DNA of 64,000 nt, taken from positions 54,471,564-54,535,563 of the forward strand of contig OX235279.1 in the NCBI GenBank assembly GCA_944472155.2, read 5' to 3'. The stretch is from Trichobilharzia szidati (lineage: Eukaryota > Platyhelminthes > Trematoda > Strigeidida > Schistosomatidae). Position numbers and translations under genes: made by a program. Positions 23,041 through 34,102 of this stretch are shown one piece after another. Below the pieces are notes generated by a model that ran no database searches, was not told the origin of the DNA, and saw nothing but the letters and a program-made list of their open reading frames with translations. Position 1 is the stretch's first letter, and every line of letters begins with the position of its first letter.

Positions 23041-23280
23041 TTTTTTTATTCCTTTACGTTTCCAATGGAACACGGGCTTCAGACTTGAGGTTTGCAGTTT
23101 CGGTATCAGTGGTGTTTATTTTTACTGGACATGGTCGCTAGTCTCATGCCTAACCTTCCCTCTTTACCAGTCTTATTACTGGCTTACTGAGGTTTGGGAG
23201 TGCGTTGGCCGGGTATCGAACCCCGGACCACATGCCTGGTCGGCGAGCGTTCCACCGCTGTGCCACTGACGCACAAAATT
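23041..23280 (-). mobile_element. tRNA-derived SINE with an RTE-like 3' tail
   Basis: On the minus strand the 5' head has an A box (GTGGCACAGCGGTGG, near 23260) and a B box (GGGTTCGATACC, near 23218), with flanking segments that could pair as a vestigial acceptor stem. A ~130-bp unrelated body follows. The 3' end reads CTGAAGCCCGTGTTCCATTGGAAAC, then an A-rich end. That end matches the RTE 3' terminus in this window (GAAGCCCTGTGTTCCACTCGGAAC). This is the usual sign of a SINE mobilised by a partner LINE. The head is shared with the copy at 47930-48105. Confidence 0.75.
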
Positions 23281-23454
23281 ATAATAGTGGATCAGATAAA
23301 TCTTTACTGAGTACAAGATAAGTTTGCTAGAAGTTTTAATGATAAATTGTGAGCAGTGAAGTCCACCAAGTCACACACACTCGCCCAAGACATCGGCTGG
23401 AGGTGGCGCTGTGTGTCGCGAATAGGCAGAATTAGAATTCATAGTTATTGGTTC

Positions 23455-23645
23455 CTGTCCCAGTAACTTGGTGGTCAGCGGTCTCTCTTAGCAATCTAAA
23501 GTTCCTCGGTTCAGTTACCGGTCGGATAATTAATACTTACTGCTGGGGAATGGAAAGCTAGAACTAAATAGTTTCTAGGGCTCTATGGTTTTTGAATCAT
23601 TCTGTCATAGATGTCAGTTTGTGATCATTCTTAAAATCAGTCAAA
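23455..23645 (+). mobile_element. Decayed hammerhead-type SINE
   Basis: GTGGTCAGCGGTCTC (loose A box) and CGGTTCAGTTACCGG (B box) are followed by ACTGCTGGGGAATGGAAAGC (starting near 23538), TAGAACTAAAT and a GGGCTCTATGGTTTTTGAAT tail that can be aligned with the cores and tails of the SINEs at 9035 and 12985. Core residues CUGANGA and GAAA are both damaged. The family call rests on box order, spacing and tail. Confidence 0.5.
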
Positions 23646-24199
23646 TCTTTGCAAAAGAATACTTGAAAATACTTTTTATCCCCGTTAATCCTAAACCTTA
23701 ATGTTCATTAAGTTTATATCCTTGTAAAGTCACATGAGAAATTTATTTAGAACTATATAAGCCCCTAGCAAATGATTATAGTACAAACGTCATGTCACCA
23801 CAATATAACCGAATAGTTTTTCTTTCACTTTATTTTTACCCTGATAATTATTTGACACAATTTTTTAATGTCTTTGTGTGTAGGATAGTGAAATATTATG
23901 ATTCTCATTAATGCGGTTTCATTACTTTGTCGCATATACTATTCATCACATTAGGTCCTATAATAGACTACAGCGTTATTTAACAAACTTTAAAAACTAG
24001 TGTAATGCCAAAAGTGTTTCCGTGATCCGACTAATTTATCACCTCACGTGTTTAGAGAAGCCCCAGAATAAGATATAAAGTTTTGTTAGCGTAGTACACA
24101 CGGAGTTATTAGGAGACTCGTACTGTTTTTTTGAATTACTATTGAATTTTTCTTTATTTATCATATGACATATTTATCCGTCGGGAAATTCTAAAATTC
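23646..24199. other. No gene seen
   Basis: AT-rich, no recognisable content. Confidence 0.35.
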
Positions 24200-25090
24200 G
24201 AAAACATGCAGTTCTATTTATGAGACCATTTAATTGTGATGAAAAAATTAATCGAATTCTTATGAAAAACCAACTTTTGCCCAAAAAGACATGTCGAAAT
24301 AAAATAATCACAAGACATGACAAAGGATCAAGACTAGTACTTCTCGGTAAAAGTGACTACGCTGGAAAGAATGATGTATCGGAAGACACACAAAAGTCCT
24401 GAAAACTTGAGGAGAAGAAAGATTTTCACAACAAATTAGGGAGCGGATTGACCAGAGGTTTGAAAAAACTAAGGGAAGAACAGGTTTTTTCAAAAATTTT
24501 ATGTGAAGAAATCAGACCAACAGGTATATACACGCCAAGATGATACAGCCTACCTAAAGTATGTAAACTGGGGTTGACGTTAAGACCAATACTTGATATG
24601 CGAAATTCGCCCTACCATCCTTTAGCTAGATGGTTAGCAACTATCCTCAAACCTTTGCATGAACAAATAGTGAAAGAATTTTTAGTGCTGGTAAATTACA
24701 AGTCATATTTCCTACATGACTGTTGGTGATGCCTGAAATGAAAGATGAAGTAACTAGAGAAGCCACCTCTAATTTTATCTACTAATTCAAATGCGCTCGT
24801 CGAGCGAGTTATATTTGATATTGCTCTAGGAACTTTATTTTTCGTGCGCGGAAACAGCTACTGGTGTAGCTAAATTATGGTATAGTGTAAAACGTCAACA
24901 GCTCTTAATTAGACCACCTAGTCCAAACCGAGTACCAGATAAAGTGCCAGAAGCATCCAGGTAACAAAGATTCCAAACAATAGAGGCTACTGTGATCCGC
25001 CTGAAAAAGCCGGTGCTCTGTGTGCAGAAGGAAAAAGTTCAAACACTACCAATGAACTGGCCTTCTCTGGAACCTGTAAATTCATGAATT
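24200..25090 (+). mobile_element. Penelope-like element copy 5 with internal deletion
   Basis: The N-terminal RT region is readable: HDKGSRLVLLGKSDYAGK (about 24312-24372), then SLPKVCKLGLTLRPILDMRNSPYHP (about 24545-24620). After KPLHEQIVKEF the sequence leaves the family. It re-enters near 24970 with TIEATVIRLKKPVLCVQKEKVQTLPMNWPSLEP, the extreme C-terminal tail. RT motifs A to C, the thumb and the GIY-YIG domain are absent, replaced by ~270 bp of unrelated sequence. Stops at 24400 and near 24535 confirm decay. Confidence 0.8.
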
Positions 25091-25814
25091 TCTAATTATT
25101 ATTTTTCCTAATCTGTTTAGTATTCAGTGTATTTCTATGTTGATCCATATTATCACTCTCACTGGTGCTGTTGAACTGTAATCGATCGATATTTCTGATT
25201 CGATGTAACTTAAACATTAATGTTGTTAGTAACCCTAAATCTTTCATTATGATGAATTTATAGCTGAGGGATCCTATGAAGAAGTTATCGAACAGAATAC
25301 TCTTTGTTCAGTAATCAGTCCTTTCGAATAATTATATTGATTTAAGTGATATTAAATAAAATAGAAATGTATTTGTGTCCCAGTTCATCTACCATTCTAG
25401 TAATTATTGGTCCTAATACTTCCAGTGAGAAGGTAAATAAAATCAGGAGTCATTCAATTATATAATTCATTGCATTCAATAAGTTTTTAATTCAGGAAGA
25501 GCTAAGAAATAGGAATAAACTCAACTACTTTCACCCAGTTAACAACTAATCATGTGGTATCTTTATTGAAATTAATCCAGTGATATCTAACACCTAAGAA
25601 ATTACCATACTCACCATATATCAAAAAAATTTCAGGAATATATATATATACATATGTACCTAAACTTATCTTAGGCGTAACTTAGGTTAATGAAGAAAGT
25701 TCTTCTAAAAATAACAGAGCTAAACTGATTGGAGAGGTTAACATTCAAAATAAATCAATAAACCTGTTCCTTATTATGTGAAACGCATTCGTGAAAAAAT
25801 TTGAACACAGAAGA
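25091..25814. other. No gene seen
   Basis: AT-rich DNA with a short TA tract near 25640; no coding content recognised. Confidence 0.35.
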
Positions 25815-25995
25815 GTTTATAGGTTTCCAGGCCGTAGGTGTTACGAACTTCCTGAAATAATTTGAGCGCCGAGTCAGATTGATTCATTATAAATTATTTA
25901 AATGAATCCCAGCTGTGGCTTACACAGCGAAACGTTCAGAAAAATCTTGTTTTGATTTTCTTAACACGCTGGGAATAATTTAAATAATTTACAGA
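25815..25995 (+). repeat. Dispersed repeat R4 with nested hairpins, copy a
   Basis: The first ~100 bp are the reverse complement of 28387-28490, and the next ~48 bp (25911-25958) are identical, in direct orientation, to 28190-28237. It contains AGCTGTGGCTTACACAGC, a perfect GCTGTG/CACAGC hairpin, followed at once by GAAACGTTCAG. CCCAGC/GCTGGG and AATTATTTAAAT/AATTTAAATAATT form an outer stem around this hairpin. Confidence 0.7.
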
Positions 25996-27964
25996 AGAGT
26001 TTGGTTATATTGATAATCTGCACCACTGTGTTACGGTATGGAAAACAGTGGGATTTTTAAGCGAATCTGGTTGTTTGTAGACTCACAATATAACACTTAG
26101 TTTGATAAGAGAAAAATGTTTTAAAGATGTAAGATGATTCTGAAGAGGTTCTATGCTCTCAGTCTAAACTGTAAGTCAAAACCTATTGGTCCACTTGTTT
26201 CATTTGTGAGGGAAAGATGAGTTTGCGCTAACTTTATAGACCAACTCCATGCACCTAATCTTATACGCCATTCACGATTATGAACACTATTACTCTTCTT
26301 CTGCTATTTAAGAGTTTTTGTGTAGTATTACACCGAATAAATTCTGCGTTCTATATGTAAAGAATATTCGCATCATAAGGAAGCCTTAAGACTTCGTCAT
26401 GGAAGGCTACGTTGCTTCTCGTGTGGTTGTATTCGTGACTAAATAACCAACTAGACAGGATCAATATAGTTAACAAAATTGAGTGCGATTGAACAATGAA
26501 ATAACAGAATTAAGATATATATATATATATGAGCCAGTAATACAGTAAGGTCAATAATTTCAAAACATAAAATATAAAACAATTTTCAGACTAGGTCAAC
26601 GAAAAAACTGATAACTGAAGTGCGAACTTGACCTAGGTCTGTTTTCTAACCTCTTTTTAACGCTTTATCATTTTCATACATATTCCTATGAAATGTACGC
26701 GTGTGATCAGATTGTTCGAAATGCGCTGGTCAAATACATTACACGATTCAGATAAATTACGTCTTCTCATTACTTTGTCCAAAAACATTAATTGTCGCAA
26801 CTTCCGTGGTTTGAAAATTTCTATCAGCACCATTTTTCAGGAGATTCGCAAGTATTCCATGATTAACGATAAAACTGGTTTGTGAGTCCACCTAATAAAT
26901 TACTGAATTAAAAGATTGCATGTTGTAAGATAGAGCTTCAAGAATACTTACTTCCTCCTTCACAAAATAAAGATAGCGCATTCGTGATGATACACTTAGA
27001 CAATAAATGATGTGCTACAAAAAAGCCAATGCACTGACTGGTACTCACTGAGCATTCTAGTAGTGGTCAGATGTCATCAGCAAACTATGCAGATCACAAG
27101 AAAATTAGGAAAACCTTCGCCTATTATTATAAAAGTCTATGTATTTCCCGATGAATGAAAAACAGAACGATACTGCTTTTACTGAAGTTTCACTATTTAA
27201 TTTCCAATAGCTTATCAAAGTACTATTAAACCAGAATTTATAAAATCTCGGCTTTTACATAGCAAATGAGTTATTGTTTTTCAGCATAGGGTTATCCTTA
27301 TGTTGTTGTCAAGTTAGGCAATTGGCAAAGATAACAAAACAATGAGTAGAATATCATATAAGCAAGATAAAATAAATAGTCCCTATTATAAATTTGGATA
27401 GTACTATTAGATGTGACAGGTAAATTTAAAAATGTGATGTAGTTGCGCTATACATTTCGAACAATCTGATCACACATTCACTTTTCAATTCGATAAATAC
27501 AAATACAAAAAATTAAAGGGCGATTAAAGTACACAAAGTGACAAATAGAATTTAAGAATAATGAGAATAATTAACACAACTTTTGGTAATCCAATCAAAT
27601 AGGGATTACCAAGGTGGGTAAGGAATAATAATGAAGTGCTTTATAGCTGTTTTTAGCATCATTTATTGTCAAGGCGTATCATCACTAATGTTCTATATTC
27701 ATTTAGTGGAGGAGAATGTAAATATTCTTGAAGTTCTACCTTATAAGGTGTTATCTTTTAATGTCTTTTACTTCTGACTTCCAATTAAACGAATTCCCAT
27801 TAAATCGTGGTTACTATATGACAAATCTGTCGTCGGTTGAACTTTTAGTACATGAATGGAGGCGCTATCATTTGGTTTCAATTTTTCTATCCCATTAAAC
27901 AATATTTTAGACTTCACAATTGAAAATTTGTACGGTCAATTGAGTCCTCTAGTTCCTACCTAGA
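25996..27964. other. AT-rich DNA without a recognised gene
   Basis: Contains an (AT)n run at 26515-26530 and small frames without domains. No repeat shared elsewhere in the window except the short motif TTCGAACAATCTGATCAC, which appears in opposite orientations near 26702-26722 and 27456-27473. Confidence 0.35.
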
Positions 27965-28240
27965 CAGATGACCAAAGTTGGTTGAAAGCTAAATTTGTAG
28001 ATGTAGCACATCAATTCCATCATTCAAGTCGAAAACAAAAAAGCATTTTGACACCAAAGAAATTACTTAACAGATCCTATTTTGCTATTCTGAAACCTGA
28101 CAAAGGATCTGGTGTAGTTGTATTGGACAGAAGTGTTTATAAAGCAAAAATGATGATTAATAAAAATCCGAATAAATCTGATGAAGAAGCTGTGGCTTAC
28201 ACAGCGAAACGTTCAGAAAAATCTTGTTTTGATTTTAATA
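27965..28240 (+). mobile_element. Penelope-like element copy 6, N-terminal RT fragment
   Basis: The frame holds LNRSYFAILKPDKGSGVVVLDRSVYKAKMMI, the RT fingers motif of PLEs (KPDKGxGVVVxDxxxYxxKM). Downstream the frame leaves the family at about 28180 and runs into repeat R4 (EEAVAYTAKRSEKS is R4 sequence in translation). The 92-codon open frame at 27982-28260 is therefore a chimera of PLE and repeat, not a gene. Confidence 0.75.
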
Positions 28241-28275
28241 TAGAAAATATCCCCATTTAGACATTTGGAAAACAC

Positions 28276-28386
28276 AAAAGATTGAGCGAAGAAATATTTA
28301 CTTTTCAATTAGATCCTCTTCTCTGGCTCTACTCTAATATATATAGCATTTTTACAATACACAACAATTTACCAAACAAGTGGTAA
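28276..28386. repeat. Partial pLTR of the PLE copy 4 family
   Basis: 111 bp matching the outer end of 13211-13556 in the same orientation (ATTGAGCGAAGAAATATTTACTT through CCAAACAAGTGG), with small deletions (a CTCT pair and a TTCTGT block). It sits inside repeat R4 between its two arms. Confidence 0.85.
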
Positions 28387-28490
28387 CACGATGGGATTAA
28401 TTTAAATAATTTATAATGAATCAATCTGACTCGGCGCTCAAATTATTCCAGGAAGTTCGTAACACCTACGGCCTGGAAACTTATAAAAAT
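28387..28490 (-). repeat. Dispersed repeat R4, copy b right arm
   Basis: Reverse complement of 25815-25915 with few differences. Together with 28188-28238 it makes a second, rearranged R4 copy. Confidence 0.8.
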
Positions 28491-30600
28491 GACAAAAGGA
28501 AATTCATAGCCGATGTTGAAATTCACTGGAACCACTTATGTTTGAGCACATTTCATGTACAGTTTCTGTCAATCAGAGTATCTTTGAAAAAAGCAAGTGT
28601 AATACAACTGTGCCACATCAAACATGTGATTCGAAAGCAGCTCAAACAAACTTAGACAGTTTTAAGCCAGAATGAACAAAATAAACCACCGCACTAAGGA
28701 AGAATATTTATTGAAATGTGATTGGGCAACCAATTAAATTAATTATATGCCAGCTGAACTTTCTTAGGATTTGTAATTTATACACAATGTGTCATTGTCT
28801 AATAAAATGAATTGATCTCGCCTACTCGGACCAATCTATCCTGTCTTCGTCTCCGTAGGTCAAAGAGGTGTTGGACTGATAAATAATCAGCATATGATCT
28901 TTAGTCGAATTTTCTATTGCTTTTCAATATCAAAACCAAAAATCATCAGTATTCATATATCATCCGACATAACATTTCCATCCATTCTTTTGATATTACT
29001 TGTTAAACACACATTTTAACCTTCCACCGGATCCCATTTGGTGCTATTAAAATAGTTTATAAACGATAGACCTACACCATGGTGAATTTTTCAATCATGT
29101 AGACAACTCTTATGTTTACCTATAAGCATTCTACATGTTATTAGCTGATAGTAGTAACTATAATAATGGGCCAATAAGAAGCACAAGTAAAAACCAATCA
29201 TATCACAGTAACTTTTCTTGATATAAATAAGTTTAATATATCTGAGAAATTTATTTTATTTTCCGTGTTCGTTTACTGTATAGGTGAGTAGATGGAAGTT
29301 GTTGGTTCACTTGACATCTGCCTTAGAATTACTTCTACTTTTCTACCTATTATTATGACGTTAATTTTAGAAATCTCTTTTACCTTAGATTAATTCAGTA
29401 TACAATATGGAGTAAGTGAGCAATAGTTACTTAAATATTTACTTGAAACAATTTACAGTAAAATACACTTTTTTTACTTTATTCTTTTTATTTCCAAATT
29501 AATTGCACTTTGCTTTAGGAGCAATATGTAATTTTCTGTAATTCGATATTAGTTTAAGGTAAAATCGTACTTATGTGTTCAAAAATATAAGAGAATTATA
29601 AAATTACATTCTTACTGTTAGAAAAGACCCTGAAAGATTCCAAAAGTAGTTTCGTTTTCTCAACAGATAATTTATAGATTGTAAGACAATGTTTTTGTTA
29701 ATAATAGGGGAAATACAAGTAAAAGAAATACAGGTTGCTGCACAGCTATTTAGGTCGATTTGTGGATTTCAGAAAATATGAATTATAATATTGGTTAACT
29801 TTACTTGGCGATCTGTATCCTGACTTTTCCATTTTAATGTAGTAATCCAAAATTTAAAAAAAACGTATACCGTATATGTAGCACCAGTGATTTTATAAGT
29901 TTTTCGGTTTAAGGAATATAAGAGATGTTTTTTAAATAACACATATCTTGTAAGATATAAGATGCCAAGTTACTGGCAATTAGCTTGAAAACTGTTGAAT
30001 GAAACATCACCTTTTAAGCACTTAAGCCGCGCTGACCACTCATTAACTCTAATTTCAGATGTTTCTCTTGAAGATAAAAATATAACCCACTTGGAGTCCT
30101 TTCATTGAAATTTATTTACTGTGGAATGTTGTTATTCCGTTTTTATTCAGTAAAGCAATATTATATCCACATTGACTATATAGAAAAATTAGAATGACTG
30201 TCTTGTAAGACCTTCGCATTGAATGCGATTACTACTTTAGTGTGACTTGATTTTTCAAAATTGATTTACAAACGAAGAAAATCAATTGGACTTCTGTGAT
30301 CAACATCACTTCCAGTAAAAATACCCCTCTTTCTTATCATTTTATCAGTAAAATTAACGGCTTTGAATGTACTGATTACCCTATACGTTTGAGTGCTTCA
30401 TGCATTCATACCTTCTTTCACATTCTCTTAATAAGGATTAAAATTATGGAAATGTTTTGAAATCAAGAGCACCTGTATGTCCTTAAGCAACAGAGGTAAA
30501 ATTAGACCATAAAATTTTAATGCAGATTTTTACGTGTTAACATTGAAATGCAATAACATAAACTTTCATGTTGTGCAAATGATGTACATGTGTTAATTAT
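28491..30600. other. AT-rich DNA without a recognised gene
   Basis: No motif or repeat could be assigned. The last few hundred bases are the presumptive 5' flank of EF-hand gene 2, with no clear TATA box at a standard distance. Confidence 0.35.
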
Positions 30601-30606
30601 CAGTGT

Positions 30607-30981
30607 TTGTGTATGCGAATGACAAGGCGCAAACTCATTAACAATGACACTCTTAATAGGTGTTTTACCATCACCAATTTTTCATCGAAGCTATCTTTTA
30701 ATTCATTTTCTGAAATTTATGTCATTTATGAATATAACTTGCTTTTTAATTTCTATTTTATTAGAGAAGTGGAAATCAGAGAGATGTTTTGTATGATTGA
30801 TAGAAAAAACCGTGGTAGAATCAACAGTAGACAGTTAAGACAATTCCTAAAAAAGCATGATGCTAAATTCAGTAGAAAGTCAGTGAAAAATTATGTCCGA
30901 TCAATAGACAGTGACGGGGATGGTAAATTAACGTTGGAAGACTTAATAAGAGCTCTTACGAGAACAGAACATCCAAAATAA
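30607..30981 (+). CDS. Small EF-hand protein 2 with a degenerate first loop
   Basis: Exon 2 (30765-30981) is certain; exon 1 (30607-30659) is inferred from AG|GTGTTT and TTTATTAG sites enclosing a 105-bp intron in the same phase 2 as the other four genes. The intron is itself in frame and open, so unspliced RNA would read as 124 residues; the spliced product is 89. An in-frame ATG at 30619 is an alternative start. Loop 1, residues 30-41 (DRKNRGRINSRQ), has lost ligands at positions 3, 5 and 12 and probably does not bind calcium. Loop 2 (DSDGDGKLTLED) is good, with Asp at position 12. The helix KKHDAKFSRKSVKNYV is close to gene 5. Likely a soluble calcium-responsive protein using one functional site. 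Confidence 0.75.
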   Translation: MCMRMTRRKLINNDTLNRCFTITNFSSKLSFNSFSEIYVIYEYNLLFNFYFIREVEIREMFCMIDRKNRGRINSRQLRQFLKKHDAKFSRKSVKNYVRSIDSDGDGKLTLEDLIRALTRTEHPK

Positions 30982-31045
30982 ATTGTTTCATTATATTTAC
31001 TTCTAACAAAAAATATAATGAGTAAACTGTAACAAAAAGAGAACT

Positions 31046-31051
31046 AATAAA
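31046..31051 (+). terminator. Poly(A) signal of EF-hand gene 2
   Basis: AATAAA 65 bases past the stop codon. Another AATAAA overlaps the stop codon itself (30977-30982). Confidence 0.55.
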
Positions 31052-32639
31052 AATGATCAGTTTCCACTTTGTTTAACCTTTTTCTATTGATATTCATCAG
31101 TGTATGGCTTTCTACATATATGCATATGCGATGTTGCGTATTGTGTATGTTGAATTGGCATGAATTATACTGTTCAATAGATCTCATTATATGAACATTT
31201 TGAGTTTCCGATGGGAGATGCGGTGAAATTTCACCTACAATTGTTTAGGTTTCAAATAAGTAAAGATTATTATTCTAAAGATATATTTCTTCTTACACAA
31301 TTCACCTATACATAACTTATTTTTTTATAATAGCTTTATAACTATACATTATTTTCTGTGAAAAATTTACTAAGCGTATAACTGCCTATATCTGTCTAAG
31401 GTATTAATCAGTACTGCTTTGAACTGTAACTGAGGGTATAAAAGTAGCAAAAGTCACTTATCCTATTGTCAATGATTCGACGTTCAACGAACGATGGAAT
31501 CCTTCGAATTGTAGCAGCAAAGACAATTAATCATGGAAAAAAGGTTGGAATAAACTGATATTGATACTTTATAAATTACCGAATTTTCTGTGTTAACTTT
31601 TACGATGTGGAAAAGTTTTTGATAACTGATAGTACTCTTGAATTTGCATTTCCTGTTGTAGAGTCTTCCGTATATTGTTAAAGCTGTGACCATCAAATTA
31701 TTGCCATTTACGTCATTATACATTTTTCTATCTGGTTTAAAAATTATCATTCCGAAAACCCAGGATGGCACTTTACCGCTGTCTTACTCAGAATGACATT
31801 GCTAGTTTTAATAGTTAAGTACTGCTTACTAGCCTCTTTATGGGTACTTAATGAAGCAGATGTCTGATAGCCTATCCAAAACTTTGGTGTTTACCTTTAT
31901 TTTCAATGATACGACAATATTAAATGGTTCGTGTTAACATAGATTCAGAGTTGTTGGTGCATCTTTAGTTGCAATTGTAAAAGATAAATAAAAAATCTTC
32001 AAATATATATTTTGCCTTCAGTGGGTCTAGCGGTAATCCTAAGAAATCCTTTCGTTGAGAAGTTAAATGAGAACTCTTAGAAATCAGTTTTTTTTTGTAA
32101 GATTTAGCAACACACTTCACTTCACCAGTTGAGTTAATTTCGTACATTGAACTTCCGTGTTTCTGTTAGTTACACCCAGTTGGTATTCTTTAGGACTAGG
32201 TACTAACAATCACACTTTGAACAAAGCAAGAGCGGAAAATGTACTTATTTCGCGATGACAAGGAGTAATTTGTAGGAACTGAGAGTAACATAAGACCGGA
32301 ATGATGTAAGTTGTTAAATTATTCAGAGTTAAAAGGACTGACTAATTACAGAATAGTTAGAGGAATAGGCCTGGAAACAACAGTTTGTTTTGTTTACAAA
32401 TAAAGTTTAACTAGAAGGAATATAAAAACATGTTAGGTTACGTAACCACCAAAAATATGTTTTAATAAAGTAGCAAAAGGGGGATAACTTATATAGTATT
32501 AAGATAAAATAACGAAATTTTCTAAACAGGAGAGAAGATGACGTAAGGCAGTGAAAGATTCGACACTGTCTCGTTCTGTTCACGTACATTTGGTTTGGAT
32601 CTTTTGATGGCAGTTGCTTAAAAAAAATAGGAAACCAGG
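31052..32639. other. AT-rich DNA without a recognised gene
   Basis: Minus-strand frames at 31484-31771 and 31965-32147 have protein-like stretches but no domain, and no splice partners were found. The second could be remote PLE sequence, since PLE copy 7 starts just beyond. Confidence 0.3.
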
Positions 32640-33340
32640 TTTCTTTTGCCTAGTGATTATTTTGAACGCCTTCTGATTGTCCACAACATGGCCAGTGTTC
32701 ATAGATAGCGTGTAAGCTCACTGTTTGATGCCTATGAGTCTTTTAGTCTCAGATACTTTGGTATGTGTTCAGAAATGAGGGAAATAACCCTGCTTTCTGT
32801 TTTCTCAATGTACTTGTCACAGCACGTGCATGTAAGTTGGTTGATACCATCGGTGGTAACATTAGATGGGAGTTTGTCCACTTTTGATTATCTTAAACAA
32901 CTGGCTGTTTGACAAACATATTCAAGCTTGGAAACTGGATGTGTTCCTTTCAGGACACCGTTTAGTTTGCATCTTATTCTACTAGCAGTATCACCACCTT
33001 TCAAAGCCAACTGTTGAGAGACAGACATTTTCTTCACTGTGCTGCAGTTCACCTTCTCAACACTACGTTCCCTACGTTTGTCGATCCACTTCTGTTGGTA
33101 AATAATATCAAAAAGGCATTTTCCACATTGAACAGCTCTTCCTAGACCTTTTCTTCCGTGAAAAACTTTCTTACATGATCAAACAACGTTCTCACCAATC
33201 CATTTTTATAAGTTTTAGGGCAGAAATCTTTAAAGTTCAGGTAAATCCCCCTCTAGGTCTCTTTTTCTATGCCTTACGATTTTATTGTCTATATCATTTT
33301 GAGTAAAAAGGCCAAGAAAATGAAACTTGTCCCTAATTTC
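32640..33340 (-). mobile_element. Penelope-like element copy 7, distinct subfamily, decayed
   Basis: Minus-strand translation, across several frames, gives FLGLFTQND and DNKIVRHRKRD (about 33320-33260), then NVVxSCKKVFHGRKGLGRAVQCGKC (about 33190-33110). Further on are VSKLEYVCQTASC (about 32940-32900), INQLTCTCCDKYIxKTESRVISLISEHIPKYL (about 32855-32760) and a charged tail. This is the thumb, linker and GIY-YIG part of a PLE. The Cys spacing differs from the other copies (TCTCCDKYI instead of xCxCGAxFIG), so a different lineage is likely. Confidence 0.7.
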
Positions 33341-33937
33341 ATACTCCATTGTAAACTTTATATTAGGATGAGTACTATACAGGATGTTCAGTATTTGAGG
33401 TGCCAGCGCACCTTGATCGATTTTCCTTTCCTACTTTCCTACAGAATAAATACAATAAAAACTACGTGAATGAAAAACTACAGAGAAGGAAACGACTTGC
33501 TTTTACCAATTCTTCCGCTCCTTAAAGAAAACAGTAGCTTACTGTTGAAAATATTTAAATAAAACACTTACCATAAACACTGGTTACAGCAATTTTACAG
33601 TTAAGATCTGTGAAGCATTTGCAAGATTTTCAATATGTTTTACTTCACTTTCCGACGTCTATAGATCTTTTGTGTCTGTTGGATGGATACAGCTTCTTTT
33701 TTTATTGACTATTCTTCATAAACCACAAGAAAATAAACTAATTCGCAAGTGAAACAAAAGAAATAATCAACTGTGACCTTGAAGTTTTGAAACAGCTAAT
33801 AGGTTAAAATACTGATGAAAATTTTCAAAGGTTTGCCAGATTTCGTTAATGCAGTTGTAGAAATTGAGCATTGTGGTGAAATGAGATTCCATATTAGACA
33901 CGTCAATTTCAAATATTTAATAATTCCTATTGTGGCA

Positions 33938-34102
33938 TTAAGAACACAATATTCAGCGAAGAGACTCTTTCCAACGAATTTATTATCAAGTTGTACAATC
34001 GTACATATATGATTTTTTTATAAAAATTATATCCGGTGAGGGAATTAGGTCAAAGGTGTGAATACATGAAATAATAACGGTATGAAATGCATCTAAAATA
34101 TT
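33938..34102. repeat. Left inverted terminal repeat of PLE copy 8
   Basis: About 163 bp, reverse complement of 35586-35748. Outer end TTAAGAACACAATATTCAGC; inner end GGTATGAAATGCAT. About 21 bp of unmatched sequence separates it from the left TSD. Confidence 0.9.

Noticed and set aside
27982..28260. 92-codon frame as a host gene
   Set aside because: It begins as Penelope RT fingers and ends in dispersed repeat R4; the C-terminal part is repeat translated by chance.
30607..30981. Single-exon 124-residue reading of EF-hand gene 2 as the main product
   Set aside because: The intron model restores the paralogues' phase and N-terminal length. The unspliced form is kept only as a possible isoform.
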